Below are positions 26,718 through 37,663 of a stretch of 64,000 nt of DNA, one piece after another. Each line of letters begins with the position of its first letter. The first letter of the stretch is position 1. The stretch spans positions 1 to 64,000 of the forward strand of contig CALXYK010000005.1 in assembly GCA_944392955.1 (NCBI GenBank). The letters run 5' to 3'. The notes under the pieces are model-generated. The model had not been told where the DNA came from. It did not search any database and saw nothing but the letters and a program-made list of their open reading frames with translations. The position numbers and the translations under genes are program-made. The stretch comes from an uncultured Alphaproteobacteria bacterium. Lineage in GTDB: Bacteria; Pseudomonadota; Alphaproteobacteria; Rs-D84; CACZYB01.

Positions 26718-29417
26718 ATGGTGGAAAGTAAAGACAAAGCAACACCTATGATGCAACAATATATTGCTGTGAAAGAGAAGCATAAGGATTATTTGCTTAT
26801 GTATCGTATGGGTGATTTTTATGAAATGTTTTTTGATGATGCTGTTGTTGCATCTAAGGCTTTGGATATAGCCCTTACCCACAGGGGGACATATATGGGA
26901 AAGCCTGTTCCTATGTGTGGTGTGCCATATCATGCATTTTCATCTTATATGCCCAAACTGGTGAAACAAGGATTTAAAGTTGCAATATGTGATCAAGTAG
27001 AAAGTCCAGAAGAAGCAAGAAAAAGAGGTTATAAATCTGTTGTTAAACGCGAAGTTTCAAGAATTATAACTGCGGGAACTTTGACCGAAGATAATCTTTT
27101 GAATGGTTCGTTTAATAATTATCTTATGAGTATGGTATTTGTTGATGGAATTGAACCTAAAATTTCCATTGCATTGACTGATATTTCTACTGGTGAATTT
27201 AACGTGCAATCTTTTGATGAAAATGCCGTTTCTGAATTGTTATCTTTTACCAATATCAAGAATCCTGCTGAAATTATTATATCTGATAGGTGTATGGAAA
27301 ATTCTAAACTTAGCAATTTCATAAATTTATATAAATCTAAAATAGTTTTTAAACCTGATAGTTTTTTTGATAAGGATAATGCATTAAAAAATCTTTGTGA
27401 AACTTTTAATGTATCCGACATTTCAGTAATTGGAAATTTTTCCGAATCTGAACTGTCGGCCCAGGGTGCAATTTTAAGTTATATAAAATTAACTCAGATA
27501 GGACATATTCCAAACCTGTCAAAACCTAGAAAACAAATAAACTCTGATATATTACAAATTGATGCGTTTTCCGTTAAAAACCTTGAATTATTTGAAAATA
27601 TAAATGAAGATGGTGTGAAATCTAACTCTTTGTTTGGGGTAATGGATAAAACGAAAACTCCTATGGGGAAAAGGGAGTTGAAAAAGGCCTTAGGGGCACC
27701 TTTGGCAAATGCAAAAACTATCAATAATCGTTTAGATATAGTTGAATTTTTTGTAAATAATCCAGATTTGCTTGATAATATAAGAAACTTATTATCTCAG
27801 GTTTTTGATATACAAAGAATAGTAGGCAGGATAAGTTGTAATAGAGCTGGACCACGAGATATATTGAATATAGGTTCTACCTTAACTATTATTCCCAATA
27901 TTAAAAATATGCTTTTGATGGCAACAGAAAAGAGTATAGAAAATCCAATAGAGGTTATTTGTAATGGATTGAAAGACTTTTCTGTCTTGGCAAAAAAAAT
28001 TGAAAATGCGATTGAGGAGGATCCTCCTTTATTAACAAGAGATGGAGGTTTTATAAAATCAGGTTATAATGCTGTTTTAGATGAATATAAGACTTTGTCT
28101 CAAAATACTAAACAGGTTATACTTGATTTACAAACAAAATATTCTTTGGATACTGGGGTAGCAAACCTTAAAATAAAATATAATAATATTGCAGGTTATT
28201 TTATAGAGGTTTCAACAAAACAGGCTTCGGCTCTACTTTCCCCTAATAGTCAATTTCAACATAAACAGACACTTGTAAACGGTGTAAGGTTTACAACTGC
28301 TGAACTTTCTGAAATAGAACAAAAAATATTGCTAGCAAATGATAAATATTTGTCCTTAGAATTAAATCTTTTTGATGAACTTTGTAAAGATATATTGGAC
28401 AGAGTAGATGATATTGAGATTTTATCAAATGCTTTGGCACAACTGGATATGTTTTCATCTTTGGCTTTGTTAGCGATAGAAAATGAATATGTAAAACCGG
28501 TAGTAGATGAATCTTTGGATTTTGAAATAATAGATGGAAGACATCCGGTAGTAGAAGAAAATTTAAAACATCAGACTATACCTTTTATTCCAAATGATTG
28601 TTTATTGGAAAATAAAGAAGATAATAGTAAATTATGGATATTAACTGGACCTAATATGGCTGGTAAATCAACTTTTTTAAGGCAAAATGCTATTATTATA
28701 ATTATGGCTCAGACGGGATCTTTTGTCCCTGCAAATAGTGCAAAAATAGGTGTGGTAAATAAATTATTTAGTCGTGTCGGAGCATCTGACAACCTTGCAA
28801 AAGGTCAATCTACATTTATGGTAGAAATGACAGAAACTGCAACAATACTTAATCAGGCAGATGATAGATCTTTTGTTATACTTGATGAAATTGGTAGAGG
28901 AACCGCAACATTTGATGGATTATCTATTGCATGGGCTGTATTAGAATATCTTAATAATATAAACAGATGTCGTGGTATTTTTGCAACACATTATCATGAA
29001 CTTACTCAGGCAATAACAAAACTTAAAAATGTTTCTGCTCATACAATGGAGATAAAAGAATATAACGGAGATATAGTATTCCTTCATAAAGTTAGTTTGG
29101 GGGTTGCCGATAAATCCTATGGTATACATGTTGCAAAAATCGCCGGTGTTCCAAAGGAAGTTGTAGAAAGAGCCAATCAGATATTGCAAACTTTTGAATC
29201 TGATGACAATACAAAATTAAATGCAAAAATTATTAAAAAAATTGATGATATGGATTTATTTTCCTTTTCTAAACAAGAAAACAAAACATCACAAGAAAGA
29301 GAAGAGGATTTAAAATTTTCTAAATTAAAAGAAAAATTAAAAGGGATAAATCCCGATGAATTATCCCCTAAATCCGCCTTGGCTATGATGTATGAAATAA
29401 AAGATTTGATAGATTAA
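26718..29417 (+). CDS. mutS: DNA mismatch repair ATPase MutS
   Basis: An 899-residue MutS. The mismatch-binding motif (YRMGDFYEMFFDDA, with the Phe-x-Glu pair at FYE) is near 30-45. The Walker A GPNMAGKST is near 655 and Walker B ILDEIGRGT near 725. A C-terminal tail runs past the helix-turn-helix. MutS recognises mismatches after replication and recruits MutL. The family's normal length is 850-900. Its stop codon shares bases with the stop of the convergent gene at 29414. Confidence 0.97.
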   Translation: MVESKDKATPMMQQYIAVKEKHKDYLLMYRMGDFYEMFFDDAVVASKALDIALTHRGTYMGKPVPMCGVPYHAFSSYMPKLVKQGFKVAICDQVESPEEARKRGYKSVVKREVSRIITAGTLTEDNLLNGSFNNYLMSMVFVDGIEPKISIALTDISTGEFNVQSFDENAVSELLSFTNIKNPAEIIISDRCMENSKLSNFINLYKSKIVFKPDSFFDKDNALKNLCETFNVSDISVIGNFSESELSAQGAILSYIKLTQIGHIPNLSKPRKQINSDILQIDAFSVKNLELFENINEDGVKSNSLFGVMDKTKTPMGKRELKKALGAPLANAKTINNRLDIVEFFVNNPDLLDNIRNLLSQVFDIQRIVGRISCNRAGPRDILNIGSTLTIIPNIKNMLLMATEKSIENPIEVICNGLKDFSVLAKKIENAIEEDPPLLTRDGGFIKSGYNAVLDEYKTLSQNTKQVILDLQTKYSLDTGVANLKIKYNNIAGYFIEVSTKQASALLSPNSQFQHKQTLVNGVRFTTAELSEIEQKILLANDKYLSLELNLFDELCKDILDRVDDIEILSNALAQLDMFSSLALLAIENEYVKPVVDESLDFEIIDGRHPVVEENLKHQTIPFIPNDCLLENKEDNSKLWILTGPNMAGKSTFLRQNAIIIIMAQTGSFVPANSAKIGVVNKLFSRVGASDNLAKGQSTFMVEMTETATILNQADDRSFVILDEIGRGTATFDGLSIAWAVLEYLNNINRCRGIFATHYHELTQAITKLKNVSAHTMEIKEYNGDIVFLHKVSLGVADKSYGIHVAKIAGVPKEVVERANQILQTFESDDNTKLNAKIIKKIDDMDLFSFSKQENKTSQEREEDLKFSKLKEKLKGINPDELSPKSALAMMYEIKDLID

Positions 29418-29815
29418 TTGTATTCCTTTTTCAGAAAGTTGTATTTTAATTCCTTTATCAATTTAAGATGGGATCTATCAAATATACCTTTTGTCTTTTC
29501 TCTTTCATTAAATTTTTTTACACTTATATTTAACTTTTGTGACCAAGAATTTATTTTATTTATGCTTTCTTTTATTTCTTCTTTTTGTGCATCTGTTAAT
29601 AAATATTGATAATAATCTGTATCAATATATTTACAGCATTCCTTTATAAAATTTAAATATGTCATATATACAAAATAATTATTATTTGTTTCCCTTACTT
29701 CTTCGTGTGCAGATTTTTCAAGTATACTCATACAATTATTCCAAATAAATAACATTCCTTCTATTATATTTTTACATAAACTATTATGGATAGGGGTATT
29801 GTAAATTTTTTTCAT
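29414..29815 (-). CDS. Hypothetical protein (133 residues)
   Basis: A 133-residue basic, helical protein with no recognised domain, including IWNNCMSILEKSAHEEVRETNNNY and a Lys-rich C-terminus. No signal peptide or membrane helix is evident. It lies 17 bases downstream of the minus-strand gene at 29833, so the two probably share a transcript. Its stop overlaps the mutS stop on the opposite strand by 4 bases. Confidence 0.55.
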   Translation of the reverse strand: MKKIYNTPIHNSLCKNIIEGMLFIWNNCMSILEKSAHEEVRETNNNYFVYMTYLNFIKECCKYIDTDYYQYLLTDAQKEEIKESINKINSWSQKLNISVKKFNEREKTKGIFDRSHLKLIKELKYNFLKKEYN

Positions 29816-29832
29816 TTAATATTCTCCTAAAC

Positions 29833-30123
29833 TTATTTTTGACTTTGATTCATGTAATTGTCTACTTTTTGTTCTAATTCAAATAACTTATTCTTATAAA
29901 AATTTTTTAACTCATTTTTTAATCTATGCTTTTTTATAAAATTACAATTAGAAATATCCTTTTCTTCCATAGTTTTTTGTAATATACTACCAAAAACAAC
30001 CTTAGAAGCTAATATATTTTTTATACGACTTATTTCTTTAAGAGTTCGGTGGTATTCCCTATCTTTCTCTTGTTGTTCTTTTTCCTGTTGTTTCTTATTA
30101 AAAAATTTTTTAAATATATTCAT
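29833..30123 (-). CDS. Hypothetical small coiled-coil protein
   Basis: A 96-residue, strongly charged protein rich in Lys, Glu and Gln (KKQQEKEQQEKDREYHRTL), predicted to be largely coiled coil. No known domain is seen. It is the first gene of a two-gene unit with the gene at 29414 and is divergent from truB. Codon use matches its surroundings. Its function is unknown. Confidence 0.5.
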   Translation of the reverse strand: MNIFKKFFNKKQQEKEQQEKDREYHRTLKEISRIKNILASKVVFGSILQKTMEEKDISNCNFIKKHRLKNELKNFYKNKLFELEQKVDNYMNQSQK

Positions 30124-30266
30124 TTTACATAATCCTATTTTTTGTCTTATTAAAAATATTTTTTAAAGATATAGTATATATTTTTTTTGTCAATGATTTT
30201 TTATTGTAAAATTAAAAAAAATAGTAAATAATTTACTAAGACTTAAAAAAATCTGGTATAAATAAA

Positions 30267-31187
30267 ATGTTAAATGGTTTTATAAACATAGATAAACCTT
30301 TGGAATTATCCTCAAACAAAGTTGTTTCTGAAGTAAAACGGCTTTTGTTTCCTATTTTTGGAAAGGTAAAAATTGGACACACTGGAACATTGGACCCTAT
30401 GGCTTCGGGAGTTTTACCTGTCGCAATAGGAGAAGCAACAAAAACAGTTCAATTTCAGATGAAAAATATAAAAACTTATATATTTACAATAAAGTTTGGG
30501 CTTCAAACATCTACTGATGATATGCAGGGAGATATTATCAAAACTTCTAATGTTATACCTACGATATCTGAAATTGAAAAAGTCATTCCCCAATTTATTG
30601 GAAAAATTGAACAAGTCCCCCCTATTTTTTCTGCATTAAAAATAAACGGAGTTAGAGCCTATGAACTAGCAAGAAAAAATATCAAAGTTGAAATGAAAAA
30701 AAGGGAAAATTTTATACACTCCCTTGAAATAATAAAACAAGAAAGTAGTGATGAAGTAAAATTCAAAGTGTCCGCAAATAAAGGTTTTTATGTTAGAGCT
30801 TTGGCCAGAGATTTAGCAATTTTCTTAGGTTCTGTTGGTTGTGTAAGTTATTTACGAAGGATTGCAAATGGACCTTTTGATATTGATAATTCAATAACAC
30901 TTGACAAATTAAAAAAAATATTGCAAAATCTTCCTCAATCGTTGGATGTACGGAATTTTGATAGCGATTTTTTGCTTCCTGTATCTTTTGGGCTGAACGA
31001 CATCTTGGCTATTGATGCAAATGAGGAACAAAATAAAAAGTTAAGATCTGGACAATGGTTGAAGAAACCTGATGCTTGGATTTTAAAGGAAAATACTTTT
31101 TATCAATTACAATCAAATTCCAAACTTTCGGCAATTGTTAAATTAGATAATGGTTTTATAAAAACTGTTAGAGTTTTTAACTTATAA
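30267..31187 (+). CDS. truB: tRNA pseudouridine(55) synthase TruB
   Basis: A 306-residue TruB. The signature [19 protein letters not shown] with the catalytic Asp in TLDP lies near 33-51. RAYELARKN and the later [11 protein letters not shown] are also characteristic. It converts U55 in the T-loop of tRNAs to pseudouridine. It is followed after 20 bases by rpsO and then pnp, a common bacterial order. Confidence 0.97.
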   Translation: MLNGFINIDKPLELSSNKVVSEVKRLLFPIFGKVKIGHTGTLDPMASGVLPVAIGEATKTVQFQMKNIKTYIFTIKFGLQTSTDDMQGDIIKTSNVIPTISEIEKVIPQFIGKIEQVPPIFSALKINGVRAYELARKNIKVEMKKRENFIHSLEIIKQESSDEVKFKVSANKGFYVRALARDLAIFLGSVGCVSYLRRIANGPFDIDNSITLDKLKKILQNLPQSLDVRNFDSDFLLPVSFGLNDILAIDANEEQNKKLRSGQWLKKPDAWILKENTFYQLQSNSKLSAIVKLDNGFIKTVRVFNL

Positions 31188-31207
31188 AGAAAAGAGGAAT
31201 AATTAAA

Positions 31208-31477
31208 ATGTCAATTACAAAAGAAAAAAAACAAGAATTAATTAAAAATTTTAAAGTGTCTGAAAATGATACTGGTTCTTCTGAGGTTCAAATTGCAATT
31301 TTGACTGAAAGAATCAATAACTTAACAGAACATTTTAAAACAAATAAGAAAGATAATGCATCAAAACTTGGTCTTATGAAAATGGTAAACAACAGAAAGA
31401 CTTTGCTTGCTTATCTTAAAAAAACAAATTTAAAATCTTATGAAGAAATTATTAAAAAATTAGGTATAAGAAAATAA
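31208..31477 (+). CDS. rpsO: 30S ribosomal protein uS15
   Basis: An 89-residue uS15 with the exact family length. It shows [19 protein letters not shown] and RRRLL-type basic segments ([14 protein letters not shown]). It binds 16S rRNA early in assembly. A GAGG-containing ribosome binding site lies upstream. A strong terminator-like hairpin follows, which would limit read-through into pnp. Confidence 0.97.
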   Translation: MSITKEKKQELIKNFKVSENDTGSSEVQIAILTERINNLTEHFKTNKKDNASKLGLMKMVNNRKTLLAYLKKTNLKSYEEIIKKLGIRK

Positions 31478-31512
31478 TTCCTTTGTTAGATTTTTAATAA
31501 GATTTATACCTT

Positions 31513-31560
31513 AATAACTTTGAGGAAAAGAAAATTTTCTTTCCTTAAGGTTATTTTGGG
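31513..31560 (+). terminator. Terminator-like hairpin after rpsO
   Basis: A long, nearly perfect inverted repeat: the left arm (AATAACTTTGAGGAAAAGAAAA, interrupted by two bulges) pairs with the right arm ending in AAGGTTATT at 31555. A TTTTGGG flank follows. Confidence 0.7.
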
Positions 31561-31591
31561 TGTATTATGTAAAAAGGAAATGTTGAAAGGT

Positions 31592-31651
31592 AAGTCAGAA
31601 TATAGAATCCAATAATTGTTTGACTATGACTTGGATTGTATTTTCTGACTT
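31592..31651 (+). promoter_or_regulatory. Long stem-loop in the pnp leader (RNase III-type processing site)
   Basis: AAGTCAGAA (31592-31600) pairs with TTCTGACTT (31643-31651), and GAATCCAA (31605-31612) with TTGGATT (31631-31637), making a long irregular stem about 60 bases before pnp. In E. coli the same place carries an RNase III stem used in PNPase autoregulation. Function by analogy only. Confidence 0.6.
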
Positions 31652-31714
31652 GTGATAAGTCTCTTTTGCCTTTCGCTTTTCTTACTAGTTAAATTAAAAT
31701 GAAAGGATAAAAAT

Positions 31715-33820
31715 ATGTTTGGTTTAAAAAAGAAATCTATGTTTAACATAGTAGAAAAAGAAATTATGTGGGAAGGTAAAAAACTTACCCTTCAATCTGG
31801 AAAAATTGCAAGACAAGCAACTGGTGCTGTTTTGGCAACTTATGGTGAAACAATAGTTCTTGCTACCGTTGTTGCGGCAAAGGAAGCAAAAGAAGATCAA
31901 GATTTCTTCCCTTTGACTGTTAACTATCAGGAAAAATTTGCTTCGGCTGGTAAAATTCCAGGTTCATTTAATAGAAGAGAAGGACGACCTTCTGTTCATG
32001 AAACTTTGATTTCAAGATTGATAGACAGACCTATTAGACCTTTGTTTCCAGATACATTTAAAAATGAAGTTCAGGTGATTGCTACTGTTTATAACTATGA
32101 TAAACAAAACTCCCCTGATATTGTTGCAATGATTGCGTCTAGTGCTGCTTTGGCTATATCAGGTATTCCTTTTATGGGACCTATTGGTGCGGCAAGGGTT
32201 GCATATGTAAATGATAAATTTATAGTAAATCCTACTAAATCAGAATTAGAAAATACAAAACTTGATTTGGTTGTTGCAGGAACTGATGAAGGTGTTTTAA
32301 TGGTTGAGTCAGAGGCTAATGAACTTACTGAAGAAACAATGCTTAATGCTGTTGAAACAGGTTTTAAATCTTTCCAACCTATTATAAAACTTATAAAAGA
32401 TATAAAAAAGGAAGTTGGAAATCAGGATTGGGAAATTCCTGCACAAGTTCCAGAATATGATAATTTGAAAAAAGCATTTGAAAAAGAATTTGGCGATGAA
32501 ATAAAAAATGCTTATAAAATAAAAGCAAAACAAGAAAGACAAGATGCATTAGCAGATATAAAAGAAAGAGCATTTGCAACTATAAGTGAAGAAGATGAAG
32601 TTTCTTTGCGTGTGGCTCCTTCTGTATTTAGTGCTATTGAAGCAGAAACTATGAGAGGGGCTATATTAAGAGGAGAACCTCGTATTGATGGAAGGGATAC
32701 AAAAACCGTTAGACCTATTGAATGTGAAGTTGGCATTTTAGGAAGAAATCACGGATCTGCATTATTTACACGTGGTGAAACTCAGGCTCTTGTATCCGCT
32801 ACAATAGGAATTAAAGATGATGAACAATTAGAAGATGATTTGGATGGAGTTCGTGGTGAAAGATTTATGTTGCATTATAATTTCCCACCTTTTTCTGTTG
32901 GTGAGTGTGGAAAACTTGGGACTCCAGGACGTAGGGAAATAGGACACGGAAAACTTGCATGGAGGGCAAACCATGCTATGTTGCCTAGTTATGAAGAATT
33001 CCCTTACACTATACGTGTAGTTTCTGATATCACTGAATCAAATGGTTCTTCGTCTATGGCTACTACTTGTGGTGCAAGTTTGGCAATGATGGATGCAGGC
33101 ATTCCTGTCAAGGCTCCTGTTGCTGGTATTGCAATGGGACTTATCAAAGAAGGGAATAAGTTTGCTATATTAACCGATATAATGGGTGATGAAGATCATC
33201 TTGGCGATATGGATTTCAAAGTTGCTGGAACAAAAAATGGGATTACCGCTTTGCAAATGGATATTAAAATTACATCTATTACCTTTGAAATTATGAAAAA
33301 AGCACTTGAACAAGCAAATGAAGGTAGAAAACATATCTTAGGAAAAATGGCAGAGGCGATAAAGGCTCCTAGAAAGGAACTTTCTAAATATGCACCTACT
33401 ATATTTGAGATGACTATTAACCCTAAAAAAATAAGAGAAGTTATAGGTAGTGGTGGAAATGTTATTCGTTCAATTTGTGAAAAATCAAATACTAAAATTG
33501 AAATTGAAGATTCTGGACTTGTAAAAATTGCGGGAACTTCGAAAGATGAAATTGATATCGCAAGAAAGATAATTGAAGATATTTGTGCAGAACCTGAAGT
33601 TGGAAAAATTTACGATGGTGAAGTAATAAAACTTATGGACTTTGGTGCTGTTGTAAAATTTATGGGTGAAAATGAAGGTTTATTGCACATATCTGAAATA
33701 AAAGAAAAAAGAGTTAAAAAAGTAGAAGATGTCCTTAAAGTCGGAGATAAGGTTAGAGTTTTAGTAACCGAAATCAGAGATGGAAAAGTAAGACTTTCTA
33801 TGAAACAAGTAAAAGAATAA
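31715..33820 (+). CDS. pnp: Polyribonucleotide nucleotidyltransferase (PNPase)
   Basis: A 701-residue PNPase. Two RNase PH domains are present ([19 protein letters not shown] near 70-88 and RGETQALVS near 350). A KH domain follows ([16 protein letters not shown] near 570) and then an S1 domain ([14 protein letters not shown] near 650). It degrades RNA from the 3' end by phosphorolysis. The ATG at 31715 has GAAAGGA upstream. About 12 residues precede the usual family start, so Met9 is possible. A terminator follows. Confidence 0.97.
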   Translation: MFGLKKKSMFNIVEKEIMWEGKKLTLQSGKIARQATGAVLATYGETIVLATVVAAKEAKEDQDFFPLTVNYQEKFASAGKIPGSFNRREGRPSVHETLISRLIDRPIRPLFPDTFKNEVQVIATVYNYDKQNSPDIVAMIASSAALAISGIPFMGPIGAARVAYVNDKFIVNPTKSELENTKLDLVVAGTDEGVLMVESEANELTEETMLNAVETGFKSFQPIIKLIKDIKKEVGNQDWEIPAQVPEYDNLKKAFEKEFGDEIKNAYKIKAKQERQDALADIKERAFATISEEDEVSLRVAPSVFSAIEAETMRGAILRGEPRIDGRDTKTVRPIECEVGILGRNHGSALFTRGETQALVSATIGIKDDEQLEDDLDGVRGERFMLHYNFPPFSVGECGKLGTPGRREIGHGKLAWRANHAMLPSYEEFPYTIRVVSDITESNGSSSMATTCGASLAMMDAGIPVKAPVAGIAMGLIKEGNKFAILTDIMGDEDHLGDMDFKVAGTKNGITALQMDIKITSITFEIMKKALEQANEGRKHILGKMAEAIKAPRKELSKYAPTIFEMTINPKKIREVIGSGGNVIRSICEKSNTKIEIEDSGLVKIAGTSKDEIDIARKIIEDICAEPEVGKIYDGEVIKLMDFGAVVKFMGENEGLLHISEIKEKRVKKVEDVLKVGDKVRVLVTEIRDGKVRLSMKQVKE

Positions 33821-33827
33821 TATTTAT

Positions 33828-33851
33828 AGGGGAAAAACTTCCCCTTTTTTC
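33828..33851 (+). terminator. Terminator after pnp
   Basis: AGGGGAA (33828-33834) pairs with TTCCCCT (33839-33845), followed by six T residues. Confidence 0.85.
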
Positions 33852-33872
33852 TATTTTTAGCGGAGATTTCCT

Positions 33873-34685
33873 ATGAATATTGGTGTGTTTGATAGTGGTC
33901 TTGGTGGATTATTGATAACTAAATCCTTAATAGATTATATGCCAGAGTATAATTTTTGCTATTTAGGGGACACCGAACATGTACCATATGGAACAAAATC
34001 ACAAGATATAATCTATGAATTTACTAAAAATTGTATAGATTATTTGTTTAAAAAAAGAGATTGCAAAATTATAATAATTGCTTGTAATACTGCAACTTTT
34101 GCTGCGTTAAGAAGACTACAACAAACCTATCTATTGCAAAACTTTCCAGACAGAAAAATCCTTGGGGTTATAATTCCTACAATAGAAGAAGTTGTTGAAA
34201 AAAATTATTCTTCTGTTGGATTGATTGCAACTGATGGAACTATAAAATCAGATGTATATGGTCAAGAGTTAAGAAAGAAAAAATCAGATATCAAATTATT
34301 CTCATGCCCTGCCCCTTTATTAGTTCCTTTGGTAGAAAATAATGCAGATGAATTTGCACCTCCCATTATAAAATCTTATATTGAAAAATTTAAAGACAAG
34401 GATATTCAGGCGATAATTTTGGGATGTACTCATTATCCTCATTATAAAAAGCAAATTGAAAGTATTGCTTTTGAGATTTTTAAAAGGCGTGTAGATATAA
34501 TATCACAGGACGAATTTATCCCAAAATCTTTGGCTAATTATTTGAAAAAACATCCTGAAATAGAAAAAGAATTAACTAAAAATTCTGAGTATTCGTTTGA
34601 AATTACTGATGTAAATGATAATTATGTTGAACAGGCAAAAAATATATTTCAGGCTGATATTAAAATATCAAAGGTTGACATATAA
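33873..34685 (+). CDS. murI: Glutamate racemase MurI
   Basis: A 270-residue racemase. It begins NIGVFDSGLGGLLI, and carries the two catalytic cysteines in IACNTATFAA (near 72) and LGCTHYPHY (near 190). It makes D-glutamate for peptidoglycan. It is the first gene of a rightward group murI-tilS-ftsH-msbA type, starting about 20 bases after the pnp terminator. Confidence 0.96.
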   Translation: MNIGVFDSGLGGLLITKSLIDYMPEYNFCYLGDTEHVPYGTKSQDIIYEFTKNCIDYLFKKRDCKIIIIACNTATFAALRRLQQTYLLQNFPDRKILGVIIPTIEEVVEKNYSSVGLIATDGTIKSDVYGQELRKKKSDIKLFSCPAPLLVPLVENNADEFAPPIIKSYIEKFKDKDIQAIILGCTHYPHYKKQIESIAFEIFKRRVDIISQDEFIPKSLANYLKKHPEIEKELTKNSEYSFEITDVNDNYVEQAKNIFQADIKISKVDI

Positions 34686-34710
34686 CTAATATCTTACTAT
34701 ATATAATTTT

Positions 34711-35706
34711 ATGGATATACAACAAAAATTTAATGATAATTTAAACTCTATTTTAAAAGAAAAGCCTCTTAAACTGGCTGTTGCAGTATCAGGCGGGGCT
34801 GATAGTATGGCTTTGACTTTACTACTTCATAATTGGGCAATGCTAAATAAAGTTGATATGGTTGCCCTTACCGTTGATCATAATCTAAGAAAAGAATCTG
34901 CAAAAGAAGCGTTAAAAGTAAATAAATGGCTTTTGAAATATGGGATAAAGCATAATATACTTACATATACGGGGGTAGTGCCAAAATCTAATATAGAAGC
35001 AATTGCAAGAAAATATCGCTATGACCTGCTTTTTAACTATTTAAAAGAAAATAATATCAAATATTTACTGATTGCTCATAATCAGGATGAACAAAAGGAA
35101 ACTTTTTTCCTTAATTTATCCAGAGGCAGTGGAATTTACGGCCTATGTGCTATGCCTAATATTTCTGAGAGAAATGGTATTTTTTTAGTAAGGCCTTTAC
35201 TAAACTTTACAAAGGCAGATTTGAAAAATTATTTGAAATCCATACATCAAAAATGGGTAGAAGACCCAAGTAATAAGGATACAAAATACAAAAGGGTTAG
35301 GATAAGAAATTTGAATAAACTAACACAAAAATTGGAACTGACAAATGAACGACTTATCAATACTATGAAGAATCTGGAACGAGTAAAGGAGGCCTTGGAT
35401 TTTTTTGAAGATAAGTGTTATGCGGAATCGGTAATTTCTTACAATGAAAAGGTAAAAATAGATAGGCAGAAACTTCTTTTCTATCCAGAAGAAATTGCCT
35501 TAAAAACCTTGTCAAATATTATAAAAAACTTTTCTGGTGGGGAATATCCTCCTAGGTTTGAAAGCATAGAACTATTGTTTGGAAAAATTAAAAACTCCAC
35601 CTTAAATGCAGGCATAACCTTAGCAAAATGCAAAATTTATTTTGATAAAAACTTTAACATAATAATAGAAAAAGAAATAGGCAGAAAAAATCAAAAAAAC
35701 TGCTAG
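34711..35706 (+). CDS. tilS: tRNA(Ile)-lysidine synthetase TilS
   Basis: A 331-residue enzyme. The PP-loop AVSGGADSMALTL lies near residue 23-35, and the AHNQDEQKETF motif near 125. TilS adds lysine to C34 of tRNA-Ile(CAU), so that it reads AUA. The C-terminal domain is short. The start codon lies 25 bases after the murI stop; no strong Shine-Dalgarno is seen. It precedes ftsH, a widely conserved pairing. Confidence 0.94.
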   Translation: MDIQQKFNDNLNSILKEKPLKLAVAVSGGADSMALTLLLHNWAMLNKVDMVALTVDHNLRKESAKEALKVNKWLLKYGIKHNILTYTGVVPKSNIEAIARKYRYDLLFNYLKENNIKYLLIAHNQDEQKETFFLNLSRGSGIYGLCAMPNISERNGIFLVRPLLNFTKADLKNYLKSIHQKWVEDPSNKDTKYKRVRIRNLNKLTQKLELTNERLINTMKNLERVKEALDFFEDKCYAESVISYNEKVKIDRQKLLFYPEEIALKTLSNIIKNFSGGEYPPRFESIELLFGKIKNSTLNAGITLAKCKIYFDKNFNIIIEKEIGRKNQKNC

Positions 35707-35768
35707 AAAAAAAGAATTTTATAGTTTAGACTATTTGGAAAATTAACATCTTTAAAAAAGGATAAAAA

Positions 35769-37661
35769 ATGTTTAAAAATTGGAAAAATTGGTATGTTCT
35801 TGTTTTAATAGTATTACTTTTTTCACTTATTTCAAATGACTCTTTGAAAAAAGAGGAAAAAGTTATTGAAAACAATATGATTTTTTCTGATTTTATAAAA
35901 AATGTAAAAGATAAAAAAATAGAATCTGTTGTTATCAAAGGTGAAATTGTTGAGGGAAAACTTAAAGATTCAAAAACAAAAGATGGTAAAGAGGTAAAAG
36001 GGGAAAACTTTACATCAAAGGTTGTATTGTACCCTAAATTATTAGAAACATTAGAGGAAAATAATGTCCCAACAGAGGTAAAAATAGAACCTTTGGCATC
36101 AGGAAGTGGATTTAGTTTTATTAAAATAGTTGATATATTAGGTTCGGTATTGTGGATAGTGATATTAGTTTTACTTTTTAAAAGTATGAAAGGAGATAAA
36201 TTTGGTATTGCAAAAACTAATATTAAAATGTTTACACCAGATATGCAGAAAGTGCGTTTTTCCGATGTCCTTGGTATAGATGAAGCAAAGCAAGATGTTG
36301 CGGAAATAGTAGACTTCCTTAGGGATTCAAAAAAATATTCAAGGTTAGGGGCAAAAATACCAAAGGGCGTTTTATTGGTTGGACCTCCGGGAACTGGTAA
36401 AACATTATTGGCAAAGGCAATAGCCGGCGAAGCAGGTGTTCCTTTTTTCTCTACCTCTGGTTCTGAATTTGTTGAGATGTTTGTAGGTGTCGGTGCAAGT
36501 AGAGTAAGAAGCCTTTTTGAACAGGCTACTAAAAGTGCTCCTTGTCTAGTATTTATTGATGAAATTGATGCCGTTGGTCGCCATCGTGGATCAGGATATG
36601 GTGGTGGTAATGACGAAAGGGAACAAACTCTTAATCAATTGCTTGTAGAAATGGATGGTTTTGCTATTAATAAAGGTGTAATTGTTATTGCTGCTACTAA
36701 TCGTGTAGATGTATTAGATGATGCCTTGCTTAGACCAGGAAGATTTGATAGACAAGTATTTATTGATTTACCAGATTTAAAAGGAAGAGAGGCAATACTT
36801 AAAAAATATATGAACGAAGTAAATATCTTATCCGATGTAAACCCTCTTAACATTGCTAGGGGGACTCCGGGATTTAGTGGTGCTGATTTAGCAAATCTTG
36901 TAAACGAAGCTGCGCTTATTGCAGCAAGAAGAAATAGAAAGCAAATTTCTGAAAATGATTTTGAATATGCAAGAGATAAAATTTTAATGGGGGCTGAAAA
37001 AAAATCTAAAACTATGTCCCCTGATGAAATTAAAAATACTGCTTATCATGAGGCGGGACATGCTCTTTGTGCCGTATTGTTGCCAGAGGTGGACCCTATA
37101 CACAAAGCGACTATAATCCCAAGGGGACAATCATTAGGATTAGTTCAAAAATTACCTGAACGAGATAAGGTTAGTGTAAATATTACTGAAATAAAATCTG
37201 ATATAGCTGTTGCTATGGCTGGACGTATTTGCGAGGAAATATTCTTTGGAAAAGATAAAGTTACAACTGGGGCAAGTGCAGATATTAAAATGGCTACTGA
37301 ATATGCAAGAAATGCTGTAATAAAATGGGGTTTAAGTGATAAAATTGGACCTGTTTTTTATGGAACTGATGAAAATTATAAGATTTCAGAAACAACCGCC
37401 AGAGAAATTGATCAAGAAGTGAAAAAAATGCTTGATGATGGTTATAAGTTAGCAAAAAGCACTATTACAAAAAACAAGTCAAAGGTTGAAAAAATTGCAA
37501 AAGCGTTATTAGAGTTTGAAACTTTGACTGGTGATGAAGTACGTGCAATTGTCAAAGGGGACAAAATAACAATAAAAAAGAAAGATTACGAAGAAAAAAC
37601 TCCGTTTTTAAGGAGTTCTTCGGTTCCACTAACTGATAAAAAACAAACAAAGAAAGATTAA
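35769..37661 (+). CDS. ftsH: ATP-dependent zinc metalloprotease FtsH
   Basis: A 630-residue FtsH. Two transmembrane segments flank a periplasmic region (near 9-24 and 120-142). Walker A GPPGTGKT (near 205) and Walker [10 protein letters not shown] (near 262) are intact. The zinc site HEAGH lies near 430. It degrades membrane and regulatory proteins in the inner membrane. AAGGATAAAAA precedes the ATG. It is followed by an ABC exporter after 2 bases. Confidence 0.97.
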   Translation: MFKNWKNWYVLVLIVLLFSLISNDSLKKEEKVIENNMIFSDFIKNVKDKKIESVVIKGEIVEGKLKDSKTKDGKEVKGENFTSKVVLYPKLLETLEENNVPTEVKIEPLASGSGFSFIKIVDILGSVLWIVILVLLFKSMKGDKFGIAKTNIKMFTPDMQKVRFSDVLGIDEAKQDVAEIVDFLRDSKKYSRLGAKIPKGVLLVGPPGTGKTLLAKAIAGEAGVPFFSTSGSEFVEMFVGVGASRVRSLFEQATKSAPCLVFIDEIDAVGRHRGSGYGGGNDEREQTLNQLLVEMDGFAINKGVIVIAATNRVDVLDDALLRPGRFDRQVFIDLPDLKGREAILKKYMNEVNILSDVNPLNIARGTPGFSGADLANLVNEAALIAARRNRKQISENDFEYARDKILMGAEKKSKTMSPDEIKNTAYHEAGHALCAVLLPEVDPIHKATIIPRGQSLGLVQKLPERDKVSVNITEIKSDIAVAMAGRICEEIFFGKDKVTTGASADIKMATEYARNAVIKWGLSDKIGPVFYGTDENYKISETTAREIDQEVKKMLDDGYKLAKSTITKNKSKVEKIAKALLEFETLTGDEVRAIVKGDKITIKKKDYEEKTPFLRSSSVPLTDKKQTKKD

Positions 37662-37663
37662 AA

